A stretch of DNA of 64,000 nt from contig JACQXM010000027.1 in assembly GCA_016208685.1 (NCBI GenBank), positions 1 to 64,000 on the forward strand, in the 5' to 3' direction. This document shows, piece by piece, positions 45,392 to 54,506 of this stretch; the first letter of the stretch is position 1; every line of letters begins with the position of its first letter. The notes beneath the pieces are model-generated. The model saw only the letters and a list, made by a program, of their open reading frames with translations. It had not been told where the DNA came from and searched no databases. Made by a program: the position numbers and the translations under genes. This DNA is from Planctomycetota bacterium (GTDB taxonomy: Bacteria > Planctomycetota > Phycisphaerae > UBA1845).

Positions 45392-46833
45392 CCGCCGACG
45401 TCCAACGCCTGCTCCGCGCGCTGCCCTCGATATCGGCACTGTTAGAACACCAGGAAGTCGGCCGGTGGCTGTGCGGCATACCCCGCGCCGCGGTGGTCAG
45501 CGCGCTACAGCACACTCTGGACGCATCCCGGGCGAGGATTCTCAGCGGAGCGCAAACTCAACCCGTGGAAGTCGACGCCCTGCTGGATGGCGCCGAGGCG
45601 AGGCTGCTGGAACTGTCGATCCCCAGTCTGCGGCGCGTCATCAACGCCACCGGCATCATACTCCACACCGGACTGGGGCGGGCACCGCTATGCGATGCCG
45701 CCATCGAAGCCATCGTCGAAGGGGCGTCCGGGTATTGCAACCTCGAGTACGAGCTGGAAACCGGAGGCCGGGGCAAGCGGAGCACGCACGTGGCCGGGCC
45801 GGTGGCGGCCCTCACCGGGGCGGAATCGGCCACCGTGGTCAACAACAACGCCGCCGCAACCCTGCTCCTCTTGAACACTTTCGCCAACGGACGGGAAGTG
45901 GTGGTCTCACGTGGCCAGTTGATCGAGATCGGCGGAAGCTACCGTCTGCCAGACGTGATGGCGGCAAGCGGCGCCGTGCTCCGCGAGGTCGGAACCACGA
46001 ACCGCACCCGCGTCACCGACTATGAGCGTGCGGTCACCGAGCGGACCGCCATGCTGCTGCATGTGCACACCAGCAACTTCCGCGTGGTTGGTTTTACGGA
46101 AGCGGTTCCCGTCGCGGCGCTGGCGGCGCTGGCGCGGCGTGTGGGATGCCTGGCTGTGGACGACCTGGGCAGCGGGGCGCTCCTGCCCCTGGCGGCTCTC
46201 GGCCTGCCCGACGAGCCCTGCGTGCAGGATTCCGTGAAGGCCGGCGCGGACCTGGTGTGCTTTTCGGGCGACAAGCTGCTGGGCGGGCCGCAGTGTGGGA
46301 TGATCGTGGGAAAGCGCGAACTTATCGAACGGCTGGAAGCCAACCCCCTCATGCGCACCTACCGTGTGGACAAGCTCACACTGTTGGCCCTGGAGGCAAC
46401 GCTGCGCTGCTACCAGGACGCCGGTGAGGCGGTGGCGAGCATTCCAGCGCTGAGCATGATGCAGGCATCAACCGACGCCCTCGCGGACCGGGCCCGGGAA
46501 CTGGTGGACCAGCTTCACAGTGCCCTGCCGGAGGAGCGATTTCTGATCTGCTCCGACACCACTTTCGTCGGCGGGGGCGCCATGCCGGAAGAGAGGCTCG
46601 CGACCGTCCTGGTGCAATGGCGGCCGAGTATGGCGTCCGTCGATGAAGCCGCCGCCGCGTTGCGTCGCGCCGAGACGCCAGTGATTGTGCGCGTCCACGA
46701 GGACGCCGTCTGCTTTGACCTGCGAACCGTGCGCCAGGCAGATTACGAGGCGTTGGTGGCGGCCGTGGTTTCCTTGGCCCTCGACGAACAGGCCGAACAT
46801 CCATCCGACGGGCTCCCGCTGCCCATCCTGTAG
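45388..46833 (+). CDS. selA: L-seryl-tRNA(Sec) selenium transferase
   Basis: 481 residues, a PLP enzyme converting Ser-tRNA(Sec) to Sec-tRNA(Sec) with selenophosphate. The N-terminal tRNA-binding domain ends before RRVINATGIILHTGLGRAPL; the PLP Lys is Lys296 in SGDKLLGGPQ, and the preceding AVDDLGSG carries the PLP-ring Asp. Coupled to selB by a four-base overlap. The order selB-selA is the reverse of the E. coli selAB operon. Confidence 0.96.
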   Translation: MTADVQRLLRALPSISALLEHQEVGRWLCGIPRAAVVSALQHTLDASRARILSGAQTQPVEVDALLDGAEARLLELSIPSLRRVINATGIILHTGLGRAPLCDAAIEAIVEGASGYCNLEYELETGGRGKRSTHVAGPVAALTGAESATVVNNNAAATLLLLNTFANGREVVVSRGQLIEIGGSYRLPDVMAASGAVLREVGTTNRTRVTDYERAVTERTAMLLHVHTSNFRVVGFTEAVPVAALAALARRVGCLAVDDLGSGALLPLAALGLPDEPCVQDSVKAGADLVCFSGDKLLGGPQCGMIVGKRELIERLEANPLMRTYRVDKLTLLALEATLRCYQDAGEAVASIPALSMMQASTDALADRARELVDQLHSALPEERFLICSDTTFVGGGAMPEERLATVLVQWRPSMASVDEAAAALRRAETPVIVRVHEDAVCFDLRTVRQADYEALVAAVVSLALDEQAEHPSDGLPLPIL

Positions 46834-46960
46834 CGTTCAGACCACTGCTTGCTTGGCGCGGCGGTTCCTGATACAAAGTCGCCGTTGGGATTTGTTGTGC
46901 CTGTTCGCTGCCCGCCTGGGGGTTGGTCAGCGCGCAAGCATTGTTCGCAAAGGAAGTTAG

Positions 46961-47155
46961 ATGCCACGACCGACAAAGGCCTTCCGCCGCCAGAAGATCA
47001 ACGCGGCGATCGCGTTTAAACGGGGCGACCGCAAGGAGGCGTACCAGCTTTGGGAGAAGGCGGCCGCGTCGCTCAAGGCGCATCGCGACAAGAAGCGTAC
47101 CAAAAAGGCGACCGCTGCGGCCGAAGGCGGAACCACCGAGGCGGCGCCTTCCTGA
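46961..47155 (+). CDS. small basic protein
   Basis: 64 residues, MPRPTKAFRRQKINAAIAF then a Lys/Arg/Ala-rich helix-prone tail. AAGGAAG stands about 6 bases before the ATG. The charge and size suggest binding to RNA or ribosomes, but this is inference. It lies between selA and the kelch gene and looks like a real gene by its ribosome site and composition. Confidence 0.7.
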   Translation: MPRPTKAFRRQKINAAIAFKRGDRKEAYQLWEKAAASLKAHRDKKRTKKATAAAEGGTTEAAPS

Positions 47156-47256
47156 CGACCGGCACGACCGGAACGCCACAGCCCGCGCGTCGCCTTGCGA
47201 GAGCCGTCGGCCTCCGTGGGAAGGTCCGCTCTCGGGTCGCGCGCCTGCCGCCGGTG

Positions 47257-48312
47257 ATGGTTGCCAGCATGTCCCGCTCGTTCCAGCTTTTCCTGGCCGT
47301 CGCGCCGTTGGCCGCCGGCTGCACGCCATGCCCGGCGAGTGTCACCGGCGGTTCCTGGGAGACGCTTCCATCCCTCCAGATCGCGCGTCAGGAGACCGGC
47401 GCGGCGCGTATCGCGGACAAAGTCTATGTCGTCGGCGGCCTGGTAGGCACCACGACCTTCACGGCCACCGACACCGTCGAGGTCTTCGACATACCCTCCC
47501 GCCAATGGACGTTCGCGCCGAGTCTTCCCGTAGCGCTGGATCATATGGGTGTGGCCGCGACCGGCGGGAAGCTCTACGTAATCGGCGGCTATTCCGGAGA
47601 TTTTCAGGCGCGAAATGCGGTCTACGTCTTCGACCCGCAACAGTTGAGCTGGTCCAACGGGCCGCCGCTTCCCGGCCCACGTGGTGCCTGTTGGGCGGTT
47701 GCTCATCAAGGGCGCATCTACGTGTTCGGGGGTGTGGACGCGTCCGGAACGGCGCAGGCATCCACATTCATACTGGACCCGACAAGCAACACGTGGACGA
47801 CGGGGCTGGACATGCCGACGGCCCGGGAACATCTGACGGCCGCCGCTGTCGGAGACTTCATCTACGTCATCGGCGGTCGCAATGGCAGCGCCACCGACGC
47901 GGTCGAACGCTATGAGCCTGCGACAAACCAGTGGACGGCGCAACTCGCCATGCCCACGCCCCGCAGCGCTGCCGCAACGGCGGCGTTCTCTGGCCGAATT
48001 CATGTCGCCGGGGGCGAGGTCCCGCAGCTTTTCGACGTGCACGAGGTGTTTGACACCACGACCAACGTCTGGACGACCGACCTGTCCATGCCTGTTCCGC
48101 GACATGGCGTGGCGGCTGTCGCGCTGGATGATCGCATCGTGCTGCCGGGCGGCGGGACGGTCCAGGGACTGGCTCCGTCGCGTTTCGTCGACAGTTTCAT
48201 CCCCGCCCTCGCCGCTATACCCGCGACTTCAAGCGCATGGCTCGTCGCCGGCATGATAGGCGTGGCCTTTGCCGGTGCCGCGCTGCTTAGCCGCTTCGGT
48301 CGCGGCACGTGA
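47257..48312 (+). CDS. kelch-repeat lipoprotein with C-terminal membrane segment
   Basis: About 351 residues from the ATG at 47257 (an ATG at 47269 fits the lipoprotein signal as well). Lipobox LAAGC near residue 26. Kelch-type blades follow, each with a G-G-x-Y/W layout: KVYVVGG, KLYVIGGYSGDF, RIYVFGGVDASG, FIYVIGGRNGSA, RIHVAGG. The C-terminal stretch SSAWLVAGMIGVAFAG is hydrophobic and ends SRFGRGT. A signal at both ends is unusual and could mean a lipid anchor plus a sorting tail. Confidence 0.85.
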   Translation: MVASMSRSFQLFLAVAPLAAGCTPCPASVTGGSWETLPSLQIARQETGAARIADKVYVVGGLVGTTTFTATDTVEVFDIPSRQWTFAPSLPVALDHMGVAATGGKLYVIGGYSGDFQARNAVYVFDPQQLSWSNGPPLPGPRGACWAVAHQGRIYVFGGVDASGTAQASTFILDPTSNTWTTGLDMPTAREHLTAAAVGDFIYVIGGRNGSATDAVERYEPATNQWTAQLAMPTPRSAAATAAFSGRIHVAGGEVPQLFDVHEVFDTTTNVWTTDLSMPVPRHGVAAVALDDRIVLPGGGTVQGLAPSRFVDSFIPALAAIPATSSAWLVAGMIGVAFAGAALLSRFGRGT

Positions 48313-48335
48313 GCCGGCTATGGCCGCTCGAGCAA

Positions 48336-48469
48336 GGTTCGCGCTGAGGTTCTCGCCTGGCGCGGCAGACCGCAAAGGGCGTTTCACAACGGTGTGACCG
48401 AAGGGTTCGCGCTGAGGTTCTCGCCTGGCGCGGCAGACGGCAAAGTGCGTTGCGCAACGGTGTGACCGA
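48336..48469. repeat. tandem 68-bp repeat, two 66-bp copies
   Basis: Copies at 48336-48401 and 48404-48469 differ at only a few positions and begin GGTTCGCGCTGAGG, ending GGTGTGACCGA. They sit just after the kelch gene in the 448-base gap 48313-48760, where I call no gene. No ribosome site or open frame spans them. Confidence 0.85.
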
Positions 48470-48760
48470 TAACCCCTCGCGTTTTCGGCAGCGAGACCCC
48501 CATAGCGCAACGTAACATTCATTATAGGACGTTCAGTTCACGGTGGGGGAGCTACGTTTCGCGACTCAGGTTCGCACATAACCTTGCGGTCAGGGTTCCC
48601 GCCATGCCACCCGGGCGGCCGCCTTCCTGGGCCGCCGCCTCCAGGGAACAAACTCCGGCGCCGGGCCTAGACGGCGGCGACAATCGCCCGGGGTCGACGT
48701 ACAGGAGCCGTCGACTTACCGGTGGTGCGACTCCGCTATCGTACACGACCTCCGAACCGC

Positions 48761-49318
48761 CTACGGCCGGCGGCGACGATCGCGGATCACTCGGGCGGCC
48801 ACGGCGAGCACCAGCAGCAGGTTCCGTCCGCCACGAGTCAGTTCATAAAGGTCGCGTTGCTTGGGCCGTAGTAACCCCGCCAGACGGAGCTGGTTGATAT
48901 GATGGTACAAGGGGCCTGCTTTGGCGCGCGTCACACGCCGCAGCGCCCGGTAGGTGGCCGGACCGTCGAGCAGCATGCGCAGAATCGTCGCCCGTTGCGG
49001 GTGCCCGGCGGCCGCGAACGCCCCGCAAACCCGCACAACGGCCGCCGCGGAGGCGCCACCCCCCTGCCGCGCAGTTTCTGCCGGGCGGCTGCCTTGGACC
49101 GTCGTCGCGGCCCGCGTCCGCAGACGAATCACCTCGCAGATCCGGTCCCACCCCCCTGCCGTTCGTTCTCCGAGTCTCAGGGCCGCCGAGCACGCGACCG
49201 CGGAGGCCTTCGCCGCTCCGCTCGCGCGCCGGTTGCCTGGCCCTGTGGGCTCACGGGCCTTTGTTAGTGCCGGGTTCGCGGTCTTTCTGCCGCGTCGCAA
49301 ACGTTTCGCCTTTCGCAT
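48761..49318 (-). CDS. ArsR-like winged-helix transcriptional regulator
   Basis: 185 residues from the ATG at 49318 (MRKAKRLRRGRK), with GGGA just upstream. The N-terminal 85 residues are basic and disordered-looking. The second half is a winged helix of the ArsR type: AAGHPQRATILRMLLDG, then ALRRVTRAKAGPLYHHINQLRLAGLL. No metal-binding cysteine pair is visible, so the ligand is unknown. Possibly an autoregulator acting on the AT-rich dyad upstream. Confidence 0.75.
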   Translation of the reverse strand: MRKAKRLRRGRKTANPALTKAREPTGPGNRRASGAAKASAVACSAALRLGERTAGGWDRICEVIRLRTRAATTVQGSRPAETARQGGGASAAAVVRVCGAFAAAGHPQRATILRMLLDGPATYRALRRVTRAKAGPLYHHINQLRLAGLLRPKQRDLYELTRGGRNLLLVLAVAARVIRDRRRRP

Positions 49319-49425
49319 GTTGTCCCTTTCTCGCCCCGTAACCGAGCTCGTCCCTACTCCGCCGCCCATGCTTTCCCGGACCCTTTAACGCCCTGCCGGA
49401 TCGTCGTCGACCCGCTACTGGTATT

Positions 49426-49455
49426 ATATTAGCGTATAACATTCTTATGTAATAT
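49426..49455. promoter_or_regulatory. AT-rich 30-bp imperfect dyad between divergent genes
   Basis: ATATTA at 49426-49431 and TAATAT at 49450-49455 flank an AT-rich core (TATAACATTCTTATG), standing out sharply from GC-rich surroundings. It lies about 108 bases upstream of the ArsR-like gene (minus) and 217 upstream of the lipoprotein gene (plus), suitable for an operator or overlapping -10 elements. No other feature is seen in 49319-49671. Confidence 0.45.
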
Positions 49456-49671
49456 CGTTCTGTATCGTCGAAACACTCCAGCTCCCTGCGGCCGAACCTC
49501 CGGCCGACAAGCCCCGGGACGGCGAACTTGCCCTGCTCGCCCGGAGCGCCTACGATGATCCCTATGCTTAGCAGACTTGGCACCGTGACGAGTCGACCCG
49601 CCACCGCAATCCGGCCCCCAAGCCGCCGCGCGCGATGTTTCGATATCCCGCGCGCCGCGGCCCGCCCGCCG

Positions 49672-50292
49672 ATGGCCGCGGCTCTGTTTGGCCGGCGGAC
49701 AGTCGAACACAGGCAATGGGTAGCCGTGCTCCTCGGGTTTCTCGCGTGCGGCTCCGGTGGTTGTGGCCGCGACGCACCCGCCCCGCCGCCCGCCGCCCAG
49801 CCAGCGCCCGCTATCGACCCGAAGCCCCTACTCGTGTTCCCCGACGAACTTCGGGTCACCGACCCCGGAGTGAACGACTTTCTCGACCGGGCCATGCGAC
49901 TCGGGGCCTCGGGCAACTACGATGAATTCCGGCTCCTGTGGAGCGCCCGGGATGAGCCCCTTTCCCGAGCCGAATACGACGAAGGCTGGCAGGCCGTCCG
50001 CACCATCCGCATCAGCGCCCTGGAGCGCGTTCAGCTCGCCTCCGGCGATGGGCCGGCGCCGCCGCGCGCCGACCCCGTCTACGCGACCTATGCCGAAGTC
50101 GAGCTGGACCCGACCCAGAAAGCGGGAAAACGCGACGCGCGGCGCAAAGTGATCTGCATGTTGGTGCAGGAGCACGGGGAATGGCGCCTGGCCCGCGCCC
50201 CCAAGCCGCTGCGCGAGTGGCTGCGCACCAAAGTCGAGGGGCCACCACCGGCGCCGGGAGCGACCCCGCTCGCGCCACAGCCGACGCCTTGA
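49672..50292 (+). CDS. small lipoprotein, hypothetical
   Basis: 206 residues from the ATG at 49672, with lipobox GSGGC at about residue 27-31 after WVAVLLGFLACG. The mature part has a DELRVTDPGVNDFLDRAM helix, a NYDEFRLLWSARDEPLSRAEY segment and YATYAEVELDPTQK strands, perhaps an NTF2-like layout. Pro-rich end. No family recognised. The upstream frame is open to 49528 but is not needed. Confidence 0.65.
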   Translation: MAAALFGRRTVEHRQWVAVLLGFLACGSGGCGRDAPAPPPAAQPAPAIDPKPLLVFPDELRVTDPGVNDFLDRAMRLGASGNYDEFRLLWSARDEPLSRAEYDEGWQAVRTIRISALERVQLASGDGPAPPRADPVYATYAEVELDPTQKAGKRDARRKVICMLVQEHGEWRLARAPKPLREWLRTKVEGPPPAPGATPLAPQPTP

Positions 50293-50739
50293 CGGACGCC
50301 TTTGCGGCGGGCGGATTCCCGGGTCAGCCCGGTGATTCGGCTCCGCCCCCTCGAGCGCCGTTCAAACGCGCGCGGAATGTCAGCCACCCCTGGCCTTCGG
50401 GCACGCCGGTCCCACGGTGTTCATCTCCGGGATCCGCAGCCGCGCCGTCAGGGCGCAAGTTGCGGCAGCCTTGCCGATCGCGGGGCCGCCCCGCACACCC
50501 CACGGCCCCAACCCTCGCGCGCGATGGATAGGTCGCCATTTCCTGCCGTCATCGCGTGCCTGGCATCTTTTTGTCGATCCGGTTTGCCTTGAGACATGGT
50601 GTTGTGCATACTTGGTTATGAAGGTCTGTGGACCTGGTCCCGGGAAACGCCTCGGGACAAACCTCACGCGGGAAGCCTCGCAGGAGCGGCGTGATCACCC
50701 GCCGGTCGGGGCTTCTCTTTTTGCGCACGGACGACCAGC
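50293..50739. other. 447-bp intergenic region
   Basis: Frames here are short and unpersuasive. A small hairpin GTCCCG/CGGGAC occurs near 50638-50659. No clear promoter for the M4 peptidase found. Confidence 0.5.
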
Positions 50740-53700
50740 GTGAGATGGGGGCACCATTCCGGTCGATACGCACCACCGCGCCGACTCCGCCGGCCGACAC
50801 AACCATTCCGTCAGACATTCGTTGCCGTCGCCGCCGGAGTCGCTGCGACGGGACTTGCCGCCGCGCCGGACGACCTGGTCGTACGCCGGCGTTCCCCGTC
50901 CACCGGCCTGGCGACGTTTGTTACCGTATCAGACAGCGTGCCGGCCGGCACCATTCCCGTCAGCCGCACCGATCCTGTCTCGTTCCTTCACGCCCACGGG
51001 GCGCTCTTCGGCCTGTCCGACCCCGCGCGACAATTGGTCGCAGACCCCGCCGGACCGCGAACGGACGCATTGGGCTACACGCACACTAGTTTCCGTCAGG
51101 TGCATCGCGGTGTGCCGGTGTTCTCGGGCGTACTCCGCGTGCACCAGAACGCGGGCTCGCACGTGACCGCCGCCAACGGAGACTTCTACCCTGTCGCGGA
51201 CAAACTCAACGTCACCCCACGACTGACACCAAACGCTGCGACCGTCATCGCCGCGGCTCGCCTCCCCGGGCCTGCCGCTGTGGAACATGCGGAACTGGTG
51301 ATCGTCGATCCCGGTTGGTACGGCGACCCTCCGCGCGGGCCGCACCTGGCGTACCACCTCATCCTCGGAAGCGCGGAAGCGGGAGTCCGTGAAGCGTTTT
51401 TTGTTGAGGGCCAAACCGGAGAGATTCTCGATCAGTGGTCGGTGCTGCCCACGGCCCGCGTCCGCAGCATCTACAGCGCCGGCGGGACGGCCGCCCTGCC
51501 CGGCACGCTGCGCCGCAGCGAGGGCCAACCCCCGGTTTCCTCGCCGCCGGACGTCAACCGCGCGTACGACTACTCTGGCGACACCTACGACTACTTCGCA
51601 CGAGCCTTTGGCCGCGACAGCCTGGACGATCTGGGCCTGACCCTCGTGCTCACCGCGAACTCCGTCGCCGTGCCCTGCCCCAACGCGCAATGGAACGGCG
51701 GGCAATCGCTCTTCTGCACCGGCACCGCCGCCGACGACGTGGTGGGCCACGAACTGGTTCACGGACTTACCCAATTCACCGCCGACCTCATCTATCAGAA
51801 TCAACCGGGCCAGCTCAACGAGTCCTTCTCCGACGTGTTCGGCGAACTGGTGGATCTGTTCAACGGCAACGCGGCGTTCGTGGGCCCCGCCGGCGGGACC
51901 CCCTGGCCCGTGGACGCCACTTACGTCGGCTCGGGCCGCGACTTGTCGAACCTCCGCCGCAGCTCCAGCATAGACGCCTGTAATAACTCCACCTCGTACA
52001 CCAATGGCGTGCGCTGGATGGTGGCGGAGGACGCCACCGCCTTTCTACTCGCCATACGCGACATGTGGAACCCCACCTGCCGCAACGACCCCAGTACCGC
52101 CAACAGCTCGCTGCAAACCTGCGACCCGGACGACAACGGCGGTGTGCACAGCGGCAGCGGTGTCCCCAACCATGCCTTCGCCATGCTCACCGACGGGAAG
52201 AACTTCAACGGTCAAGCGGTGACAGGCATTGGGCCCATCAAGGCGGGCGCGGTGTGGTATCGCGCGCTCACGGAGTACCTGACTCCGGCGTCGGACTTCG
52301 CCGATGCCTACGTGGCGTTCAACCAGGCGGCCGCCGACCTCATCGGAACGACCCCCAACGATCCGCGAACCGGCGCCCCTTCCACGAGCGCCTTCACCGC
52401 GGCGGACGCCGCCGAGGTGAACGAGGCGCTACTGGCCGTGGAGATGAACACCCAGGGCCGATGCGGAGCGAGCGCCGATCTGCTCAACCCGGCGTCTCCG
52501 GCCACCTGCACGCCGCGCGTGACGCTGTTTCGCGACCAGTTCGACTCCGGGATCAACGGCTGGGCGGTTTCCAACACCAACCCGCCCACAGACTACAACT
52601 GGCTGCAAACACCCGACCTGCCGGCGGGCCGCCAGGGAACGGCCTGGTACTGTCCCGATCCCGACGTGGGCAACTGCACCACCATCGACGAATCCGCCGT
52701 ACATACCCTCATCAGCCCATCCATCGCGCTGCCGGGAACGATCCCGCAGCCGACCCTCGCCTTTACGCACTACTTCGCCAGCGAAACGGGATGGGACGGC
52801 GGCAACGTTCGAGTTCGCGTCAATGGCGGCCCCTGGCAGCTCGTTGCACGAACGGATTTCACGTACAACCCCTATAACACCACTCTCAATACTGCCGGTG
52901 CGGGCAACAGCAATCCGATGGCCGGCGAGCCCGCGTTCACCGGCGTCAGCGGCAAGTTCGGAACCTCGCTCGTTAACCTGAGCCGCTTCGTCAGCGGCGG
53001 GGAGACGATCCAGGTCCGCTTCGACTTCGGTAAGGACGCGTGCGCCGGAATCGACGGATGGTACCTGACCGACTTCGAAGTGTTTGTCTGCGGCTGTGAC
53101 GCGGCCGCCGGCTGCGACGACGGGCGCTTCTGCAACGGGCCTGAATCCTGCGTCGACCTCGTGTGCCACTCGGGGGCCGTGCCCTGCCCCGGCACCTTCT
53201 GCGACGAATCGACCCACAGTTGTCTGGACGCCGTCTTCTCCGACGACTTTGAAAGCGGCAACATCCGCGGTTGGACCATCTGGCCCACGGCGGGCGGGGA
53301 TTGGACCATCGGCGACCCGGTCGGCACCCTTTCCGGCGGCGCCGCGGCGCAGCCCGAGAACGCGTTCGACGGCCTCGGATGCGCGTTCACCGGCCAGAAC
53401 ACCACCGCTGAGGAGGGCGATGTCGACGGCGGCGAGACGGCGTTCATCTCCGCTCGCGTTGACCTGTCGACCGCCTACCACGCGGAACTGTCCTTCCTTC
53501 GCTGGTTCTTCAACCGCGACCTCGGCGAAGACCCCGACGACTACCTGGCGCTGGATATCTCCAGCGACGACGGCGCGAGCTGGTTCAACCTCGACGCCCT
53601 GAACTATCAGCAAAGCGCTAACGCCTGGACCAGGCAGAGCTTCGCGCTCGAGGACTATATGGCGCTGACGAACGCGGTGCGCATCCGCTTCCGCGCCGCA

Positions 53701-54402
53701 GACGGACCGACAGCGGACAACGTCATCGAGGCCGCCATCGACAACGTAGTCATCGCCACTACCGGTGAGTGCAACGACGACGGAGACTGCGCCGACACCG
53801 ACGCCTGCACGGACGATTTCTGCGACCTGGGAGTGTGCGCGCATGGAGGCGCGACGTGTGGAGTGATCGTGGACAGTGATCCGCCCAGCGGCGCGATCGA
53901 CGCCCGGCAGCCGCACGCGCCGGCAAGCCCCGCGCTGCCCCAGGGCTGGGACAGCGTCGACCTGGTCTATTCCGGCGGAGATTCCGGCAGCGTGCGGCGC
54001 GACGATCTGGCACTCAGCGAGACCGGTGGGGATGGAACACCGCCGCTCATTGCGTCCGTGTCGCCGCTGGGGCCCACGGGCCTGCGGGTCAGCTTCTCGC
54101 GGCCCATTGAGCCCGGGGCGTGGACGGTGCTCACCGACCGGCGAAACGGGCGGTTGGTGTGCCTCGGAGCGCTCCCGGGGGACGTGGACGGCAGTCGGCG
54201 CACGGTCGCCTTGGACATTCTTGCCCTCGTCGATTCACTCAACAACGTGCCCGGCGCAGTCCTTCCCGCCTACGCAACCGACATCAACCGCTCCGGCGTC
54301 CCCAATGCCCAGGACATCACCCGACTCGTCGACCTTTTGAACGGCGCCGGAGCTTTCTCCCCCTGGGTCGGCCGGCAGCTCCCCGCGTCACCTTGCGACT
54401 GA
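50740..54402 (+). CDS. exported M4 (thermolysin-like) metallopeptidase with dockerin-like C-terminus
   Basis: 1220 residues from a GTG at 50740; signal segment TFVAVAAGVAATGLAAA (about 27-43). A FTP/PepSY-type propeptide precedes the M4 domain, which has HELVH (His337-His341) and, 24 residues on from the first His, Glu361 in NESFSD: the thermolysin zinc site. A later GGVHSGSG supplies the expected His. Two jelly-roll domains follow (from LFRDQFDSGINGW and FSDDFESGNIRGW), then Cys-rich CDDG segments and a dockerin-like pair (DINRSGVPNAQDI). Secreted, presumably active on proteins. Calcium repeats resemble those of the S8 protease. Confidence 0.93.
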   Translation: MRWGHHSGRYAPPRRLRRPTQPFRQTFVAVAAGVAATGLAAAPDDLVVRRRSPSTGLATFVTVSDSVPAGTIPVSRTDPVSFLHAHGALFGLSDPARQLVADPAGPRTDALGYTHTSFRQVHRGVPVFSGVLRVHQNAGSHVTAANGDFYPVADKLNVTPRLTPNAATVIAAARLPGPAAVEHAELVIVDPGWYGDPPRGPHLAYHLILGSAEAGVREAFFVEGQTGEILDQWSVLPTARVRSIYSAGGTAALPGTLRRSEGQPPVSSPPDVNRAYDYSGDTYDYFARAFGRDSLDDLGLTLVLTANSVAVPCPNAQWNGGQSLFCTGTAADDVVGHELVHGLTQFTADLIYQNQPGQLNESFSDVFGELVDLFNGNAAFVGPAGGTPWPVDATYVGSGRDLSNLRRSSSIDACNNSTSYTNGVRWMVAEDATAFLLAIRDMWNPTCRNDPSTANSSLQTCDPDDNGGVHSGSGVPNHAFAMLTDGKNFNGQAVTGIGPIKAGAVWYRALTEYLTPASDFADAYVAFNQAAADLIGTTPNDPRTGAPSTSAFTAADAAEVNEALLAVEMNTQGRCGASADLLNPASPATCTPRVTLFRDQFDSGINGWAVSNTNPPTDYNWLQTPDLPAGRQGTAWYCPDPDVGNCTTIDESAVHTLISPSIALPGTIPQPTLAFTHYFASETGWDGGNVRVRVNGGPWQLVARTDFTYNPYNTTLNTAGAGNSNPMAGEPAFTGVSGKFGTSLVNLSRFVSGGETIQVRFDFGKDACAGIDGWYLTDFEVFVCGCDAAAGCDDGRFCNGPESCVDLVCHSGAVPCPGTFCDESTHSCLDAVFSDDFESGNIRGWTIWPTAGGDWTIGDPVGTLSGGAAAQPENAFDGLGCAFTGQNTTAEEGDVDGGETAFISARVDLSTAYHAELSFLRWFFNRDLGEDPDDYLALDISSDDGASWFNLDALNYQQSANAWTRQSFALEDYMALTNAVRIRFRAADGPTADNVIEAAIDNVVIATTGECNDDGDCADTDACTDDFCDLGVCAHGGATCGVIVDSDPPSGAIDARQPHAPASPALPQGWDSVDLVYSGGDSGSVRRDDLALSETGGDGTPPLIASVSPLGPTGLRVSFSRPIEPGAWTVLTDRRNGRLVCLGALPGDVDGSRRTVALDILALVDSLNNVPGAVLPAYATDINRSGVPNAQDITRLVDLLNGAGAFSPWVGRQLPASPCD

Positions 54403-54438
54403 CCCGCCGGCCGTTTGAGCCGTCGGCGGCCCGCCCCG

Positions 54439-54489
54439 CGCCAGGGTTGTGAGCACGGCCGGGCCGGTGGCGCAGTGCCGGCCCTGGCG
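54439..54489. terminator. hairpin between the convergent M4 and czcA genes
   Basis: CGCCAGGG at 54439-54446 pairs with CCCTGGCG at 54482-54489; the loop itself is GC-rich and can fold further. It lies between the ends of two convergent genes. No T-run, so termination is an inference. Confidence 0.4.
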
Positions 54490-54506
54490 GCATCGCACGC
54501 GCCGCC

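Noticed and set aside
43421-46833. Selenoprotein gene with in-frame UGA near the sel genes
   Set aside because: No gene in the window continues in frame past a TGA into a recognisable conserved remainder.
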